From the NCBI RefSeq assembly GCF_014204865.1, contig NZ_JACHMG010000001.1, positions 4,428,501 to 4,492,500 of the forward strand: a stretch of 64,000 nucleotides of DNA, written 5' to 3'. Both the position numbers and the translations under genes were made by a program. This DNA comes from Amycolatopsis jiangsuensis. Lineage in GTDB: Bacteria; Actinomycetota; Actinomycetes; Mycobacteriales; Pseudonocardiaceae. Position 1 is the first letter of the stretch. Each line of letters begins with the position of its first letter. Below, in pieces: positions 41,863 through 50,190 of this stretch. The notes beneath the pieces were generated by a model. The model was not told the DNA's origin and did not search any database. It saw only the letters and a program-made list of their open reading frames with translations.

Positions 41863-42624
41863 ATGACCGACCGCATCCACAGCGAGCACGACCACGGCGT
41901 CGCGCTGCTCACCGTCGACGCCCCGAAGAGCCGCAACGCGCTGACCCTCGACCTGTCCGCGGAGCTGGCCGCCGCGGTGGCTCGCGCCGAGGCCGACGAA
42001 GACGTGCACGCGGTGATCGTCACCGGCGCCCCGCCCGCGTTCTGCGCGGGTGCGGACCTCAGCGCGCTCGGCGACGCGGATGCCACGGGGCTTCGTTCCG
42101 TCTACGCGGGATTCCTCGCCGTCGCCGGGTGCAGCCTGCCCACGATCGCCGCGGTCGGCGGGGCAGCGGTCGGGGCGGGGCTGAACCTCGCGCTCGCCGC
42201 CGACGTGCGCCTCGCCGGGCCGCGCGCGAAGTTCATCGCCCGGTTCCTGGAACTGGGGTTGCATCCCGGCGGCGGGATGACCTGGATGACACAGCGCCTG
42301 CTCGGGCCGCAGCAAGCCGCCGCGATGACGTTGTTCGGCGAGGTGCTCGACGCCGAGGCCGCCGTCCGCGCCGGGCTGGCGCTGCGCGTCGTCGAGGGCG
42401 AGCACGACGCGCTGATCACCGCGGCCCGTGCGCTGGCCGAGCCCGCGGTGGCCGCGCCGCGCGAGGTTCTCGTGTCCACGAAGCGGACGATGCGGCTGAC
42501 CAGCGACCTCGCCGAACACCCCGCGGCCGTCGACGCGGAGCTCGCACCGCAACTGGAATCCCTGGCCGCACCGGCGTTCGCGGAACGGCTGGCGGCGATG
42601 AAGGCGCGGATCACCCGGCGCTGA
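41863..42624 (+). CDS. Enoyl-CoA hydratase/isomerase-family protein
   Basis: This 253-residue crotonase-fold enzyme has the CoA/oxyanion segment [20 protein letters not shown] (about 48-67) and the second loop [20 protein letters not shown]. At the usual Glu positions the sequence reads [12 protein letters not shown] and [10 protein letters not shown], so at least one of the two hydratase glutamates is missing; isomerase or other crotonase chemistry is possible. It follows the Lrp gene by 17 bases and may be co-transcribed. Confidence 0.85.
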   Translation: MTDRIHSEHDHGVALLTVDAPKSRNALTLDLSAELAAAVARAEADEDVHAVIVTGAPPAFCAGADLSALGDADATGLRSVYAGFLAVAGCSLPTIAAVGGAAVGAGLNLALAADVRLAGPRAKFIARFLELGLHPGGGMTWMTQRLLGPQQAAAMTLFGEVLDAEAAVRAGLALRVVEGEHDALITAARALAEPAVAAPREVLVSTKRTMRLTSDLAEHPAAVDAELAPQLESLAAPAFAERLAAMKARITRR

Positions 42625-42946
42625 CCACGATCACCAGCGCGGCGTCCACAGAGTGGGAACAGTGAAGTTCGAGCGAGCTTTGACTTCTGATCTGGACCAT
42701 TGGTGGGAGACGCGCGTCACGCCTGCCCGGGCCGTCCGCGCCACTACCATCGAACGCAGCTGTGCCGGTCGTGGCCAGGCAGGGAAGTACTGGCTCCCGG
42801 CTACCCCACACTTCGGCAGCGCGGAGGTGCTCGGCGAGTAGCCTCGGAAGCAGGCCCGGTACCGCCGCCGACGTCGGTGGTGGGGGCGGGCGTCCCGGGG
42901 AACGGCCCGGGCCGCAGCACGTCGGGAGAGAGGGATTCCCTGACCC
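42625..42946. other. Intergenic region upstream of korA
   Basis: No supported gene. A short frame (42653-42838) lacks a ribosome site and similarity I recognise. The korAB promoter should lie here; CACTACCAT near 42750 could be a -10 region but no good -35 accompanies it. GGGAGAGAGGG before 42946 serves as ribosome site for korA. Confidence 0.5.
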
Positions 42947-44872
42947 ATGAGCACGACGAACGGCAGCGAGACCGGTAACGGGCACGCAGCGCTGACCGCG
43001 ACCAGGGCCACCGAAGTGAGCAAGCTGGACCGGGTCGTCATCCGGTTCGCCGGTGACTCGGGCGACGGCATGCAGCTGACCGGTGACCGGTTCACCTCCG
43101 AGGCCGCCGCCTTCGGCAACGACCTGTCGACGATGCCGAACTTCCCGGCCGAGATCCGCGCCCCGCAGGGCACGATCCCCGGGGTGTCGTCGTTTCAGGT
43201 GCACTTCGCCGACTACGACATCCTCACGCCCGGCGACCGGCCCGACGTGCTGGTGGCGATGAACCCCGCCGCCCTCAAGGCGAACCTGGGCGACGTCCCG
43301 CGCGGCGGCACGATCATCCTGAACACCGACGAGTTCAGCAAGCGCAACCTGGTCAAGGTCGGCTACGACAGCGACCCGACCGGCGACGACACGCTGTCCG
43401 CCTTCCAGGTGCACCGGGTCGCCATGTCGACGTTGACCCAGGGCGCGCTCGCGGACACCGGGCTGGGCAAGAAGGACGCCGAGCGCTGCAAGAACATGTT
43501 CGCGCTCGGGCTGCTGTCCTGGATGTACCACCGGCCCACCGAGGGCACCGAGCGGTTCCTGAAGGAGAAGTTCGCCAGGAAGCCGGACATCGCCGAGGCC
43601 AACATCCTGGCCTTCCGCGCGGGCTGGAACTACGGCGAGACCACCGAATCGTTCGTGACGACCTTCGAGGTCGCGCCGGCCAAGCTGGCGCAGGGCACCT
43701 ATCGGCAGATCACCGGCAACACCGCGCTGGCCTACGGGCTCGTGGCCGCCGGACAGCAGTCCGGCCTGCAGATCCTGCTCGGCACCTACCCGATCACCCC
43801 GGCCTCGGACGTGCTGCACGAGCTGTCCAAGCACAAGAACTTCGGCATCATCACCTTCCAGGCCGAGGACGAGATCGCCGGGATCGGGGCCGCGCTCGGC
43901 GCCTCCTACGGCGGGGCGCTCGGCGTCACCTCCACGTCCGGACCGGGTGTCGCGCTCAAGTCCGAGGCGATCGGCCTCGGCGTGATGACCGAACTGCCGC
44001 TCGTGGTCGTCGACGTGCAGCGCGGCGGTCCGTCCACCGGGCTGCCCACCAAGACCGAACAGGCCGACCTGCTGCAGGCGATGTTCGGCCGCAACGGCGA
44101 ATCCCCGGTACCGGTCGTCGCGCCGTGCTCGCCCGCGGACTGCTTCGACGCGGCGCTCGAGGCGACCCGGATCGCGCTGCAGTACCGCACGCCGGTGCTG
44201 CTGCTGTCCGACGGCGCGATCGCCAACGGGTCCGAGCCGTGGCTGATCCCGGACGTGGCGGACCTGCCCGACCTGCGCGTGGAGTTCGCCTCCGCGCCCA
44301 ACGCCACCGACGATTCCGGCGAGTTCTGGCCCTACGTCCGCGATCCGGAGACGCTGGCGCGGGAATGGGCGGTGCCGGGCACCGCCGGGCTGCAGCACCG
44401 CATCGGCGGACTGGAGAAGCAGGACGGCAAGGGCAGCATCTCCTACGACCCGGACAACCACGACCACATGGTGCGGCTGCGTCAGGCCAAGGTCGACGGC
44501 GTGACCGTGCCGGACGTGGTGGTGGACGACCCGTCCGGCGAGGCACGAGTGCTCGCGCTCGGCTGGGGTTCCTCCTACGGTCCGATCGGCGCGGCCTGCC
44601 GGCGGGTGCGGAAGATGGGCATGCCGATCGCGCAGGCGCACCTGCGCCATCTCAACCCGCTGCCGAAGAACCTCGGCGCACTGCTTCGCCACTACGACAA
44701 GGTCGTGGTGCCGGAGATGAACCTCGGCCAGCTCGCCCTGCTGCTGCGGGCCGAGTACCTGGTGGACATCCATTCGCACTCGAAGGTCGCCGGCCTGCCG
44801 TTCAAGGCCGAGGAGCTGCAGAACGTGTTCGCCGACCTCATCACCAACCTCGTCCCGGAGGGCGTCAAGTGA
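42947..44872 (+). CDS. korA: 2-oxoglutarate:ferredoxin oxidoreductase, fused gamma-alpha subunit
   Basis: This 641-residue subunit is part of a CoA-dependent, oxygen-tolerant KGOR, which can replace 2-oxoglutarate dehydrogenase in the TCA cycle of actinobacteria. The gamma domain (about 25-215) has VIRFAGDSGDGMQLTGDRF. The alpha domain starts about 240 with GNTALAYGL and TYPITPASD, followed by GITSTSGPG-like LGVTSTSGPGVALKSE. The C-terminal domain binds CoA or the partner. The stop overlaps the korB GTG (GTGA). Confidence 0.94.
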   Translation: MSTTNGSETGNGHAALTATRATEVSKLDRVVIRFAGDSGDGMQLTGDRFTSEAAAFGNDLSTMPNFPAEIRAPQGTIPGVSSFQVHFADYDILTPGDRPDVLVAMNPAALKANLGDVPRGGTIILNTDEFSKRNLVKVGYDSDPTGDDTLSAFQVHRVAMSTLTQGALADTGLGKKDAERCKNMFALGLLSWMYHRPTEGTERFLKEKFARKPDIAEANILAFRAGWNYGETTESFVTTFEVAPAKLAQGTYRQITGNTALAYGLVAAGQQSGLQILLGTYPITPASDVLHELSKHKNFGIITFQAEDEIAGIGAALGASYGGALGVTSTSGPGVALKSEAIGLGVMTELPLVVVDVQRGGPSTGLPTKTEQADLLQAMFGRNGESPVPVVAPCSPADCFDAALEATRIALQYRTPVLLLSDGAIANGSEPWLIPDVADLPDLRVEFASAPNATDDSGEFWPYVRDPETLAREWAVPGTAGLQHRIGGLEKQDGKGSISYDPDNHDHMVRLRQAKVDGVTVPDVVVDDPSGEARVLALGWGSSYGPIGAACRRVRKMGMPIAQAHLRHLNPLPKNLGALLRHYDKVVVPEMNLGQLALLLRAEYLVDIHSHSKVAGLPFKAEELQNVFADLITNLVPEGVK

Positions 44873-45933
44873 CCGCCATCGATCTCGGGCTGCCGCAGCT
44901 GGGCGGCCTGGACCTGGTTCCTGCCACCGACGAACCGCAGAAGGCCAAGGACTACAAGTCCGACCAGGAAGTGCGCTGGTGCCCCGGCTGCGGCGACTAC
45001 GTGGTGCTCAACGCCGTCCAGTCGTTCCTGCCGAGCCTCGGGCTCAAGCGCGAGAACATCGTGTTCATCTCGGGCATCGGCTGCTCGTCGCGGTTCCCGT
45101 ACTACCTCGACACCTACGGCATGCACTCGATCCACGGCCGCGCGCCGTCGATCGCGACCGGGCTGGCCACCACCCGTCCGGACCTGTCGGTGTGGGTGGT
45201 GACCGGCGACGGCGACGCGCTCTCCATCGGCGGCAACCACCTGATCCACGCGCTGCGCCGCAACGTCAACATCAAGATCCTGCTGTTCAACAACCGGATC
45301 TACGGGTTGACCAAGGGCCAGTACTCGCCGACCTCGGAACCGGGCAAGGTCACCAAGTCGACCCCGATGGGGTCGGTGGACACCCCGTTCAACCCGTTGT
45401 CGCTCGCGATCGGCGCCGAGGCCTCGTTCGTGGGCCGGGCGATGGACTCCGACCGCAAGGGCCTCACCGAGGTGCTCGAAGCGGCCGCGAAGCACCGTGG
45501 TTCGGCACTCGTCGAGATCTACCAGAACTGCCCGATCTTCAACGACGGCGCGTTCGAAGTGCTGAAGGACAAGGACGAGGCGGCCCAGCGGCTGATCCCG
45601 CTGCACGCGGGCGAGCCCATCCGGTTCGGCGCCGAGGGCGAGTACGGCGTGCGCCGCAGTGACTGGGGCGGGCTCGAGGTCGGCAAGGTCGCCGAGATCG
45701 GCGAGCAGAACCTGGTCTTGCACGATCCGGCGATCGCCGACACGAGTTACGCCTTCGCGCTGTCCCGCCTCGGCGACCAGAACCTGAACCACGTGCCCAC
45801 CGGCATCCTGCGCCAGATCGACCGACCCACCTACGACGACGGCGCCCGCGCCCAGGTCGAGCAGGCCCGCGAAGCACACCGGCCCGACCTGCAGGGACTG
45901 TTGCGGGGCAAGGACACCTGGACCGTGGTCTGA
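44869..45933 (+). CDS. korB: 2-oxoglutarate:ferredoxin oxidoreductase, beta subunit
   Basis: This 354-residue TPP-binding subunit also carries the iron-sulfur cluster. It shows RWCPGCGDYVVLNAV (CxxC), ISGIGCSSRFPYYL (third Cys), and the TPP-Mg motif VTGDGDALSIGGNHLIHALR ending in LLFNN. A Cys in VEIYQNCPIFNDG supplies the fourth ligand. It is translationally coupled to korA and ends just before a strong terminator. Confidence 0.95.
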   Translation: MTAIDLGLPQLGGLDLVPATDEPQKAKDYKSDQEVRWCPGCGDYVVLNAVQSFLPSLGLKRENIVFISGIGCSSRFPYYLDTYGMHSIHGRAPSIATGLATTRPDLSVWVVTGDGDALSIGGNHLIHALRRNVNIKILLFNNRIYGLTKGQYSPTSEPGKVTKSTPMGSVDTPFNPLSLAIGAEASFVGRAMDSDRKGLTEVLEAAAKHRGSALVEIYQNCPIFNDGAFEVLKDKDEAAQRLIPLHAGEPIRFGAEGEYGVRRSDWGGLEVGKVAEIGEQNLVLHDPAIADTSYAFALSRLGDQNLNHVPTGILRQIDRPTYDDGARAQVEQAREAHRPDLQGLLRGKDTWTVV

Positions 45934-45955
45934 CAGTTTCTTTCGCCTGAGCCGC

Positions 45956-45993
45956 ACGGAGGCCGCCACCCCCTCGGGGATGGCGGCCTCCGT
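45956..45993 (+). terminator. Terminator after korB
   Basis: A perfect 13-bp stem (ACGGAGGCCGCCA with TGGCGGCCTCCGT) closes on a 12-nt loop, 22 bases after the korB stop. No U-tract. Confidence 0.82.
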
Positions 45994-46082
45994 TCGTCGG
46001 TGGGTGGACGGCCGTCGTCAGTGGACAGCTGACCGTCCTCAATGGACGGAGGGTTGTCTTCTCGGACGGGCGGGCGGGCGGC

Positions 46083-46250
46083 CGTCGTGGGCAGACAGCT
46101 GCCCGGTCGTCGTCGCGGGCCGTCGGTGTCGTCGCGGGGAGATGGCTGACCGTCGTCGTTGCGGGCCCCGCCGGTCGTCGTTCGCAGACGGCTGCCGGTC
46201 GTCGTCGCGGGCCGCCGGTTGTCGTTCGCAGACGGCTGACCGGCGCTGGT
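46083..46250. repeat. Degenerate tandem repeat between korB and the sunset-like gene
   Basis: Four imperfect copies of a 43-48 bp unit (about 46083-46125, 46126-46173, 46174-46217, 46218-46250) share GTCGTCG, an AGACGGCTG core and a trailing GTCGTCGTCGCGGGCC. Partial copies extend left to about 46010. No reading frame is supported. It fills the gap downstream of two convergent genes. Confidence 0.7.
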
Positions 46251-46256
46251 GGACGG

Positions 46257-48077
46257 TCAGTGCAGTGGGCGGAACCCGACGCGCTCGGCGTCCGCGGCGC
46301 TGCGGAACCAGACCTCCGCGACCATCCGCGGGAACTGCGGTGATTCCTCGGTGCAGTACCGCAATGCGGTCACGCTGGCCTTCACCGTGTACCCCTCGGC
46401 CGGGCGGCCACCGCCGGGCCGGGGCATCGCCGATCCGGGCCCGAACGGTCCCGGAGGCACCGCTTCCTCACCGCTGCCCCGCGCGGGCGGCGGCTCCGGT
46501 GCGGACTGGTTGGGCTGCACGGACGGTTCGAACAAAGACCCGCTCTGCGTACCGGACAGCTCCGGTCCCCGCCGCTCGATCGGACGCATCGACGGCTGGA
46601 TCGGCCGCGGCGGGTCGAACCCGCCACGCGGCGCGTCCCGCGGCTGACGCTTGGGCAGGAGCTGAGTACCGTCGGCGGAGTCCACAATGGACTCCGAGCC
46701 GGCCTGTCCGGGGCTGTTCCCGGCCGACTCGAAAGCGGACTCGCCACCGCGATCGGCAGAGTCCGAGGCGGACTCGCCGACAAGCCCCGACGCGGACTCG
46801 CCACCGGCCTCGGTCGGCACGAAGCCCTGCTCACGACCGCCGCCAGCATCCGTCGATGCGAAGCCCTGCTCGCGAACCTCAGCGGCATCCGGCGGGACGA
46901 AGCCCTGTTCATGACCGCTGCCGGCGGGGTTCAGGTGGTCGGTCTCCGCGGGTTCGGCGAGGTGGCCGTCCGCGGGCTCCTCGAACGGGGAGCGTTCCGG
47001 AAGGTCCGGGCGGCGGAACCAATCCGGCTCCGCTTCCGGTTCCTGGTGCGGGGTGGGCTCGAACAACGAGACCGGCTCGTCCGGAGCGGACGGTCCGCCG
47101 TCGAAACCGACCGGCGACGGTTCCAGCCGACGCTCCAAAGCAGACGGCTCCGGCGCACGGTGGTACCCGCTGCCGTACTCGTCCGCCGATGGCGTATCGG
47201 CCACGCGGTGGTACCCGCTGCCGGACTCCGCCGGATTCAGGTAGTCGGTGGCCGCGGCCCGGTAATCGGGATCGTGCCCGGCGCGCTGGGCGAACGACTC
47301 CGAAGTGGACTCGGCCCCCGCCTCCTCCTCCGCGAACCGCCCGGAAACTGCGCTGTGCCCGGAATCGGCCGATGCCGGAACACCCGGCTCCGAACCGGAA
47401 ACACCAATCTCCGAAGCGGACTGATCGACACCCGGGAAACCGGGAAGCCCAGCGTCCACTCCGGACTCCTCGGCTCCATCCAGGCCCGAGTACACAGTGG
47501 TCCGCCCGTCACCATAGTTGGAGTCCACAGTGGACTCCTCGACGTGCGGATCGCCTACGGTGCTCCGGCCGTTGCCCGAAAAGCCCGGATCACCGTGCCC
47601 GGGGTCGCCGGTGGGTCCGTCGAGGGCGGCGAGGCTGGGCGTCACCGTCGTGCGCTCGGCGTCCGGGTAACCGTGCTCCGGGCGGGCGAAAGCCTCGTCC
47701 GCATCGTCGAAGGCAGTCGATTCGAAAGCGGATCCAGGAGTGGCGGGTTCGGCAACAACCTGTTCCGGGGCCGTGCGGTACTCGGCCTCGTACTCCGACT
47801 CAGGATCGAAGCCGCGGCCGGCGGGCTGAGCCTGCTCCCCGCGGGGCTCCTCACGGGTCCAAGCCGACGTCTCGTCACCGACCGGGGACAGCAGCGCGGT
47901 TCGGGAGGCACCGGCGTTCGCCGGGGTGCGGGCGGCGTCGGCGTGCGCCGTCGCGAGCCGCTCCTCCAGCTCCTGGACCCGTCTGCGCATCGGCCGGGCC
48001 AGCACCAGCCAGGAAATGAGCGCACCGACGACGAAGGCCAGCAGGCTCCAGAGCCACACCTGCCCGAAAATGGACAT
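46257..48077 (-). CDS. Membrane-anchored low-complexity protein with sunset-like C-terminal domain
   Basis: This 606-residue protein of unknown function has one N-terminal membrane span (residues 8-26, WLWSLLAFVVGALISWLVL), a short coiled coil (RRRVQELEERLATAHADA), then about 500 residues of acidic Ser/Gly/Pro/Glu-rich sequence. The final ~45 residues (YTVKASVTALRYCTEESPQF, AEVWFRSAADAERVGF) resemble the actinobacterial sunset domain found in ArfC-like channel accessory proteins. ATG at 48077 follows AGGGGCGG. It starts 11 bases after the polyprenyl synthase stop, so they are one transcript. Internal repeats are described in the findings. Confidence 0.82.
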   Translation of the reverse strand: MSIFGQVWLWSLLAFVVGALISWLVLARPMRRRVQELEERLATAHADAARTPANAGASRTALLSPVGDETSAWTREEPRGEQAQPAGRGFDPESEYEAEYRTAPEQVVAEPATPGSAFESTAFDDADEAFARPEHGYPDAERTTVTPSLAALDGPTGDPGHGDPGFSGNGRSTVGDPHVEESTVDSNYGDGRTTVYSGLDGAEESGVDAGLPGFPGVDQSASEIGVSGSEPGVPASADSGHSAVSGRFAEEEAGAESTSESFAQRAGHDPDYRAAATDYLNPAESGSGYHRVADTPSADEYGSGYHRAPEPSALERRLEPSPVGFDGGPSAPDEPVSLFEPTPHQEPEAEPDWFRRPDLPERSPFEEPADGHLAEPAETDHLNPAGSGHEQGFVPPDAAEVREQGFASTDAGGGREQGFVPTEAGGESASGLVGESASDSADRGGESAFESAGNSPGQAGSESIVDSADGTQLLPKRQPRDAPRGGFDPPRPIQPSMRPIERRGPELSGTQSGSLFEPSVQPNQSAPEPPPARGSGEEAVPPGPFGPGSAMPRPGGGRPAEGYTVKASVTALRYCTEESPQFPRMVAEVWFRSAADAERVGFRPLH

Positions 48078-48088
48078 TTTCCGCCCCT

Positions 48089-49132
48089 TTAGAACGTACG
48101 CGCGACCATGTAGTCGGCGACCGACTCGCAAGCGTCACGCGCGGGGGAAGCGGGCAGCGCGGCGAGCTCTCCACGTGCTCGGGAAGCGTAGTCGGAAAGA
48201 GTGACGCGCGCGCGTTCGAGGCCGCTCGAACGGCGCAGCAGCCCGAGCGCCTCCTCGACGAGGGCGTCTTCGGTGATCGGGCCGGACAGCAGGTCACTCA
48301 GCCGCGGATCGGTGCCCGGATCGGCCAGCGCGTACAGCATCGGCAGCGTGCGAACGCCTTCCCGCAGGTCGGTGCCCTGCGCCTTGCCCAGTTCGACCGA
48401 GGGCGAGGCGATGTCGATGATGTCGTCCGAGATCTGGAACGCGGTGCCGACGATGTCACCGAATCGGCGCAGCGCCTGCACGTGCTCCTCGTCCGCGCCG
48501 GACATCATGCCGCCGAACCGGCCGGCGGTGGCGATCAGCGAACCGGTCTTCTGCCCGATCACGGTGAGGTAGTGCTCGACCGGGTCGTCGCCCGCGCCGG
48601 GGCCGACGGTCTCCCGCATCTGCCCGGTCACCAGCTCGCCGAACGTCTCGGCGATGATCCGCGCGGCGTCCGTGCCGAGGTCGGCGACGAGCCGGGAGGC
48701 GTGCGCGAAGAGGAAGTCGCCGGTGAGGATCGCGACGGTGTTGTCCCAGCGCGCGTTCACGCTCTCCGCGCCGCGGCGCATGGTCGCCTCGTCCATCACG
48801 TCGTCGTGGTACAGCGTCGCCAGGTGCACCAGCTCGACCGCGGCGGCCGCGATGCGGACCTGCTCACCCTGCTTGGGCCCGAACTGCGCGGACAGCAGCG
48901 TGAAGAGCGGACGAAAACGTTTGCCCCCCGCTTCGACCAGGTGCAACGCCGCGTCGTGCACGGCCGGCACGTCGCTCTTCACGACGTCACGCAGCAGCAC
49001 CTCGACCTCGGCGAGGTCACCCGCGATGGACCGGAGCAGCTGCTCGTCCTCGATCGGCAGGCCGACGGTCGCGCGCAGGTCCTCGACAGCGCCATCCCGG
49101 GCCGGCCCCGGAGGTGGTGAAGACACAGACAC
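48089..49132 (-). CDS. Trans-polyprenyl diphosphate synthase (GrcC/IspB type)
   Basis: This 347-residue all-alpha isoprenoid synthase has FARM LYHDDVMDEATMRRG (about 118-132), SARM ISDDIIDIASPS (about 243-254), and GGKRFRPLFTLL (about 69). It builds a long all-trans prenyl chain, most likely the menaquinone side chain; chain length cannot be read directly. GTG at 49132 follows GGAG. Its nearness to the nuo operon, which reduces menaquinone, supports the role. Confidence 0.9.
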   Translation of the reverse strand: MSVSSPPPGPARDGAVEDLRATVGLPIEDEQLLRSIAGDLAEVEVLLRDVVKSDVPAVHDAALHLVEAGGKRFRPLFTLLSAQFGPKQGEQVRIAAAAVELVHLATLYHDDVMDEATMRRGAESVNARWDNTVAILTGDFLFAHASRLVADLGTDAARIIAETFGELVTGQMRETVGPGAGDDPVEHYLTVIGQKTGSLIATAGRFGGMMSGADEEHVQALRRFGDIVGTAFQISDDIIDIASPSVELGKAQGTDLREGVRTLPMLYALADPGTDPRLSDLLSGPITEDALVEEALGLLRRSSGLERARVTLSDYASRARGELAALPASPARDACESVADYMVARTF

Positions 49133-49386
49133 GTCGGCTCCGCTCTCTTTGTGGCTCGTTCGTGCGCCGCTCGGGTTTACGCCCTTCAGGGTAGTGGTTA
49201 CCCTGCGCGCTCTGTTTACCCGCTGTCCAGCGGAAACGGTGACGAACGCGACATCCGCCCGCGCGGCCACGAACGGGTTGATCCGCGGTCTCGGACGAGT
49301 GGTCGCCGCCGGCCGGCGCAACGGGCGAATCGGGCTTGCGGATAGTCACGGGAGGGAGTCGAGCCGCAACAAGGAGGACAGGCGAA

Positions 49387-50118
49387 ATGCCGAAGACGAC
49401 GATCACCCGAGCCGGCCTGGTGGGTGCGCTGCTGATGGCGAGCGGAGTGCTCGCGGGGACGGGCTCGGCCGAGGCGATCGAAACGGCTGACGGACCCAGC
49501 CAATCCACCGGCACAGCCCACGCGGCCGGCCAGCCCGCCGGGACCGTGGCCAGCCCGGCCGGCGTGGCTGACGTCGGCGAGGCCGGCTTCACCAAGGGGG
49601 CTGCCACCGTCTCCGTCCCGCCGGTCGCGCCGTGTGCCGTCGAGGGGCCGGAAAGCGGGTCGTCCGGGGCCGTCTCGCAGGCGGGGATCACCTTCGGTGG
49701 TGGCACCTCCTCCTGCACCACCGAGGTCACCGATCCGGCCGACGACGTCACCGCGACCACGTCGACCGCCACCGGGAAGAACTTCGAACTCGCCGCGCTC
49801 GTCAGTGCGGGCGGACGGCGGATCAAGCTCGGCTCCTACACCGTCACCTGCAAGGGCGTGCAGGGCCAGACGAGCGCGAACTGGACGTTCAACGGGCTGT
49901 CCGGCATCACCGACCTGCCCTCGCCGATGCCGGTGAACTACGCGAAGCCGCTCACCAAGGCCGACGGCACGCTGCTCGCCACCGCGAACTTCAACGTGCA
50001 GGCGCTCCCCGGCGACGGCGGCATCGACCTGACCATGCTGCGCATCGACTTCGCCCCTGGCTCCGGCGCCACCGGCTCGGTTTCGGTGGGCCACACGGCC
50101 TGCGCGCCGACCCCGTGA
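49387..50118 (+). CDS. Secreted protein of unknown function
   Basis: This 243-residue exported protein has a signal peptide (GLVGALLMASGVLAGTGSAEA, cut near AEA-IE) followed by a Gly/Ala/Thr-rich region and a beta-rich domain (GKNFELAALVSAGGRRIKLG, YTVTCKGVQGQTSANWTFNG). Four Cys may form two disulfides. No family is recognised; beta-sandwich wall or extracellular proteins look similar. ATG at 49387 follows AAGGAGG. It is convergent with the nuo operon and shares its terminator. Confidence 0.75.
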   Translation: MPKTTITRAGLVGALLMASGVLAGTGSAEAIETADGPSQSTGTAHAAGQPAGTVASPAGVADVGEAGFTKGAATVSVPPVAPCAVEGPESGSSGAVSQAGITFGGGTSSCTTEVTDPADDVTATTSTATGKNFELAALVSAGGRRIKLGSYTVTCKGVQGQTSANWTFNGLSGITDLPSPMPVNYAKPLTKADGTLLATANFNVQALPGDGGIDLTMLRIDFAPGSGATGSVSVGHTACAPTP

Positions 50119-50123
50119 AAGCG

Positions 50124-50170
50124 GTGAAGGCCCGCGTCAGGGAAGCCAGTTCCCGGACGCGGGCCTTCAC
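50124..50170. terminator. Bidirectional terminator between the secreted-protein gene and nuoN
   Basis: A perfect 15-bp stem, GTGAAGGCCCGCGTC (50124-50138) with GACGCGGGCCTTCAC (50156-50170), encloses a 17-nt loop that itself pairs (GGGA/TCCC). It sits 6 bases after one stop and 21 after the other, ending both transcripts. Confidence 0.9.
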
Positions 50171-50190
50171 GAACCCGACGGCAAGAGGAA

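Noticed and set aside
42653..42841. A 62-codon frame upstream of korA
   Set aside because: No ribosome site and no recognisable features; it more likely lies in the korA promoter region.
46083..46250. CRISPR array
   Set aside because: Copies are adjacent and degenerate with no unique spacers, and no cas genes are present.
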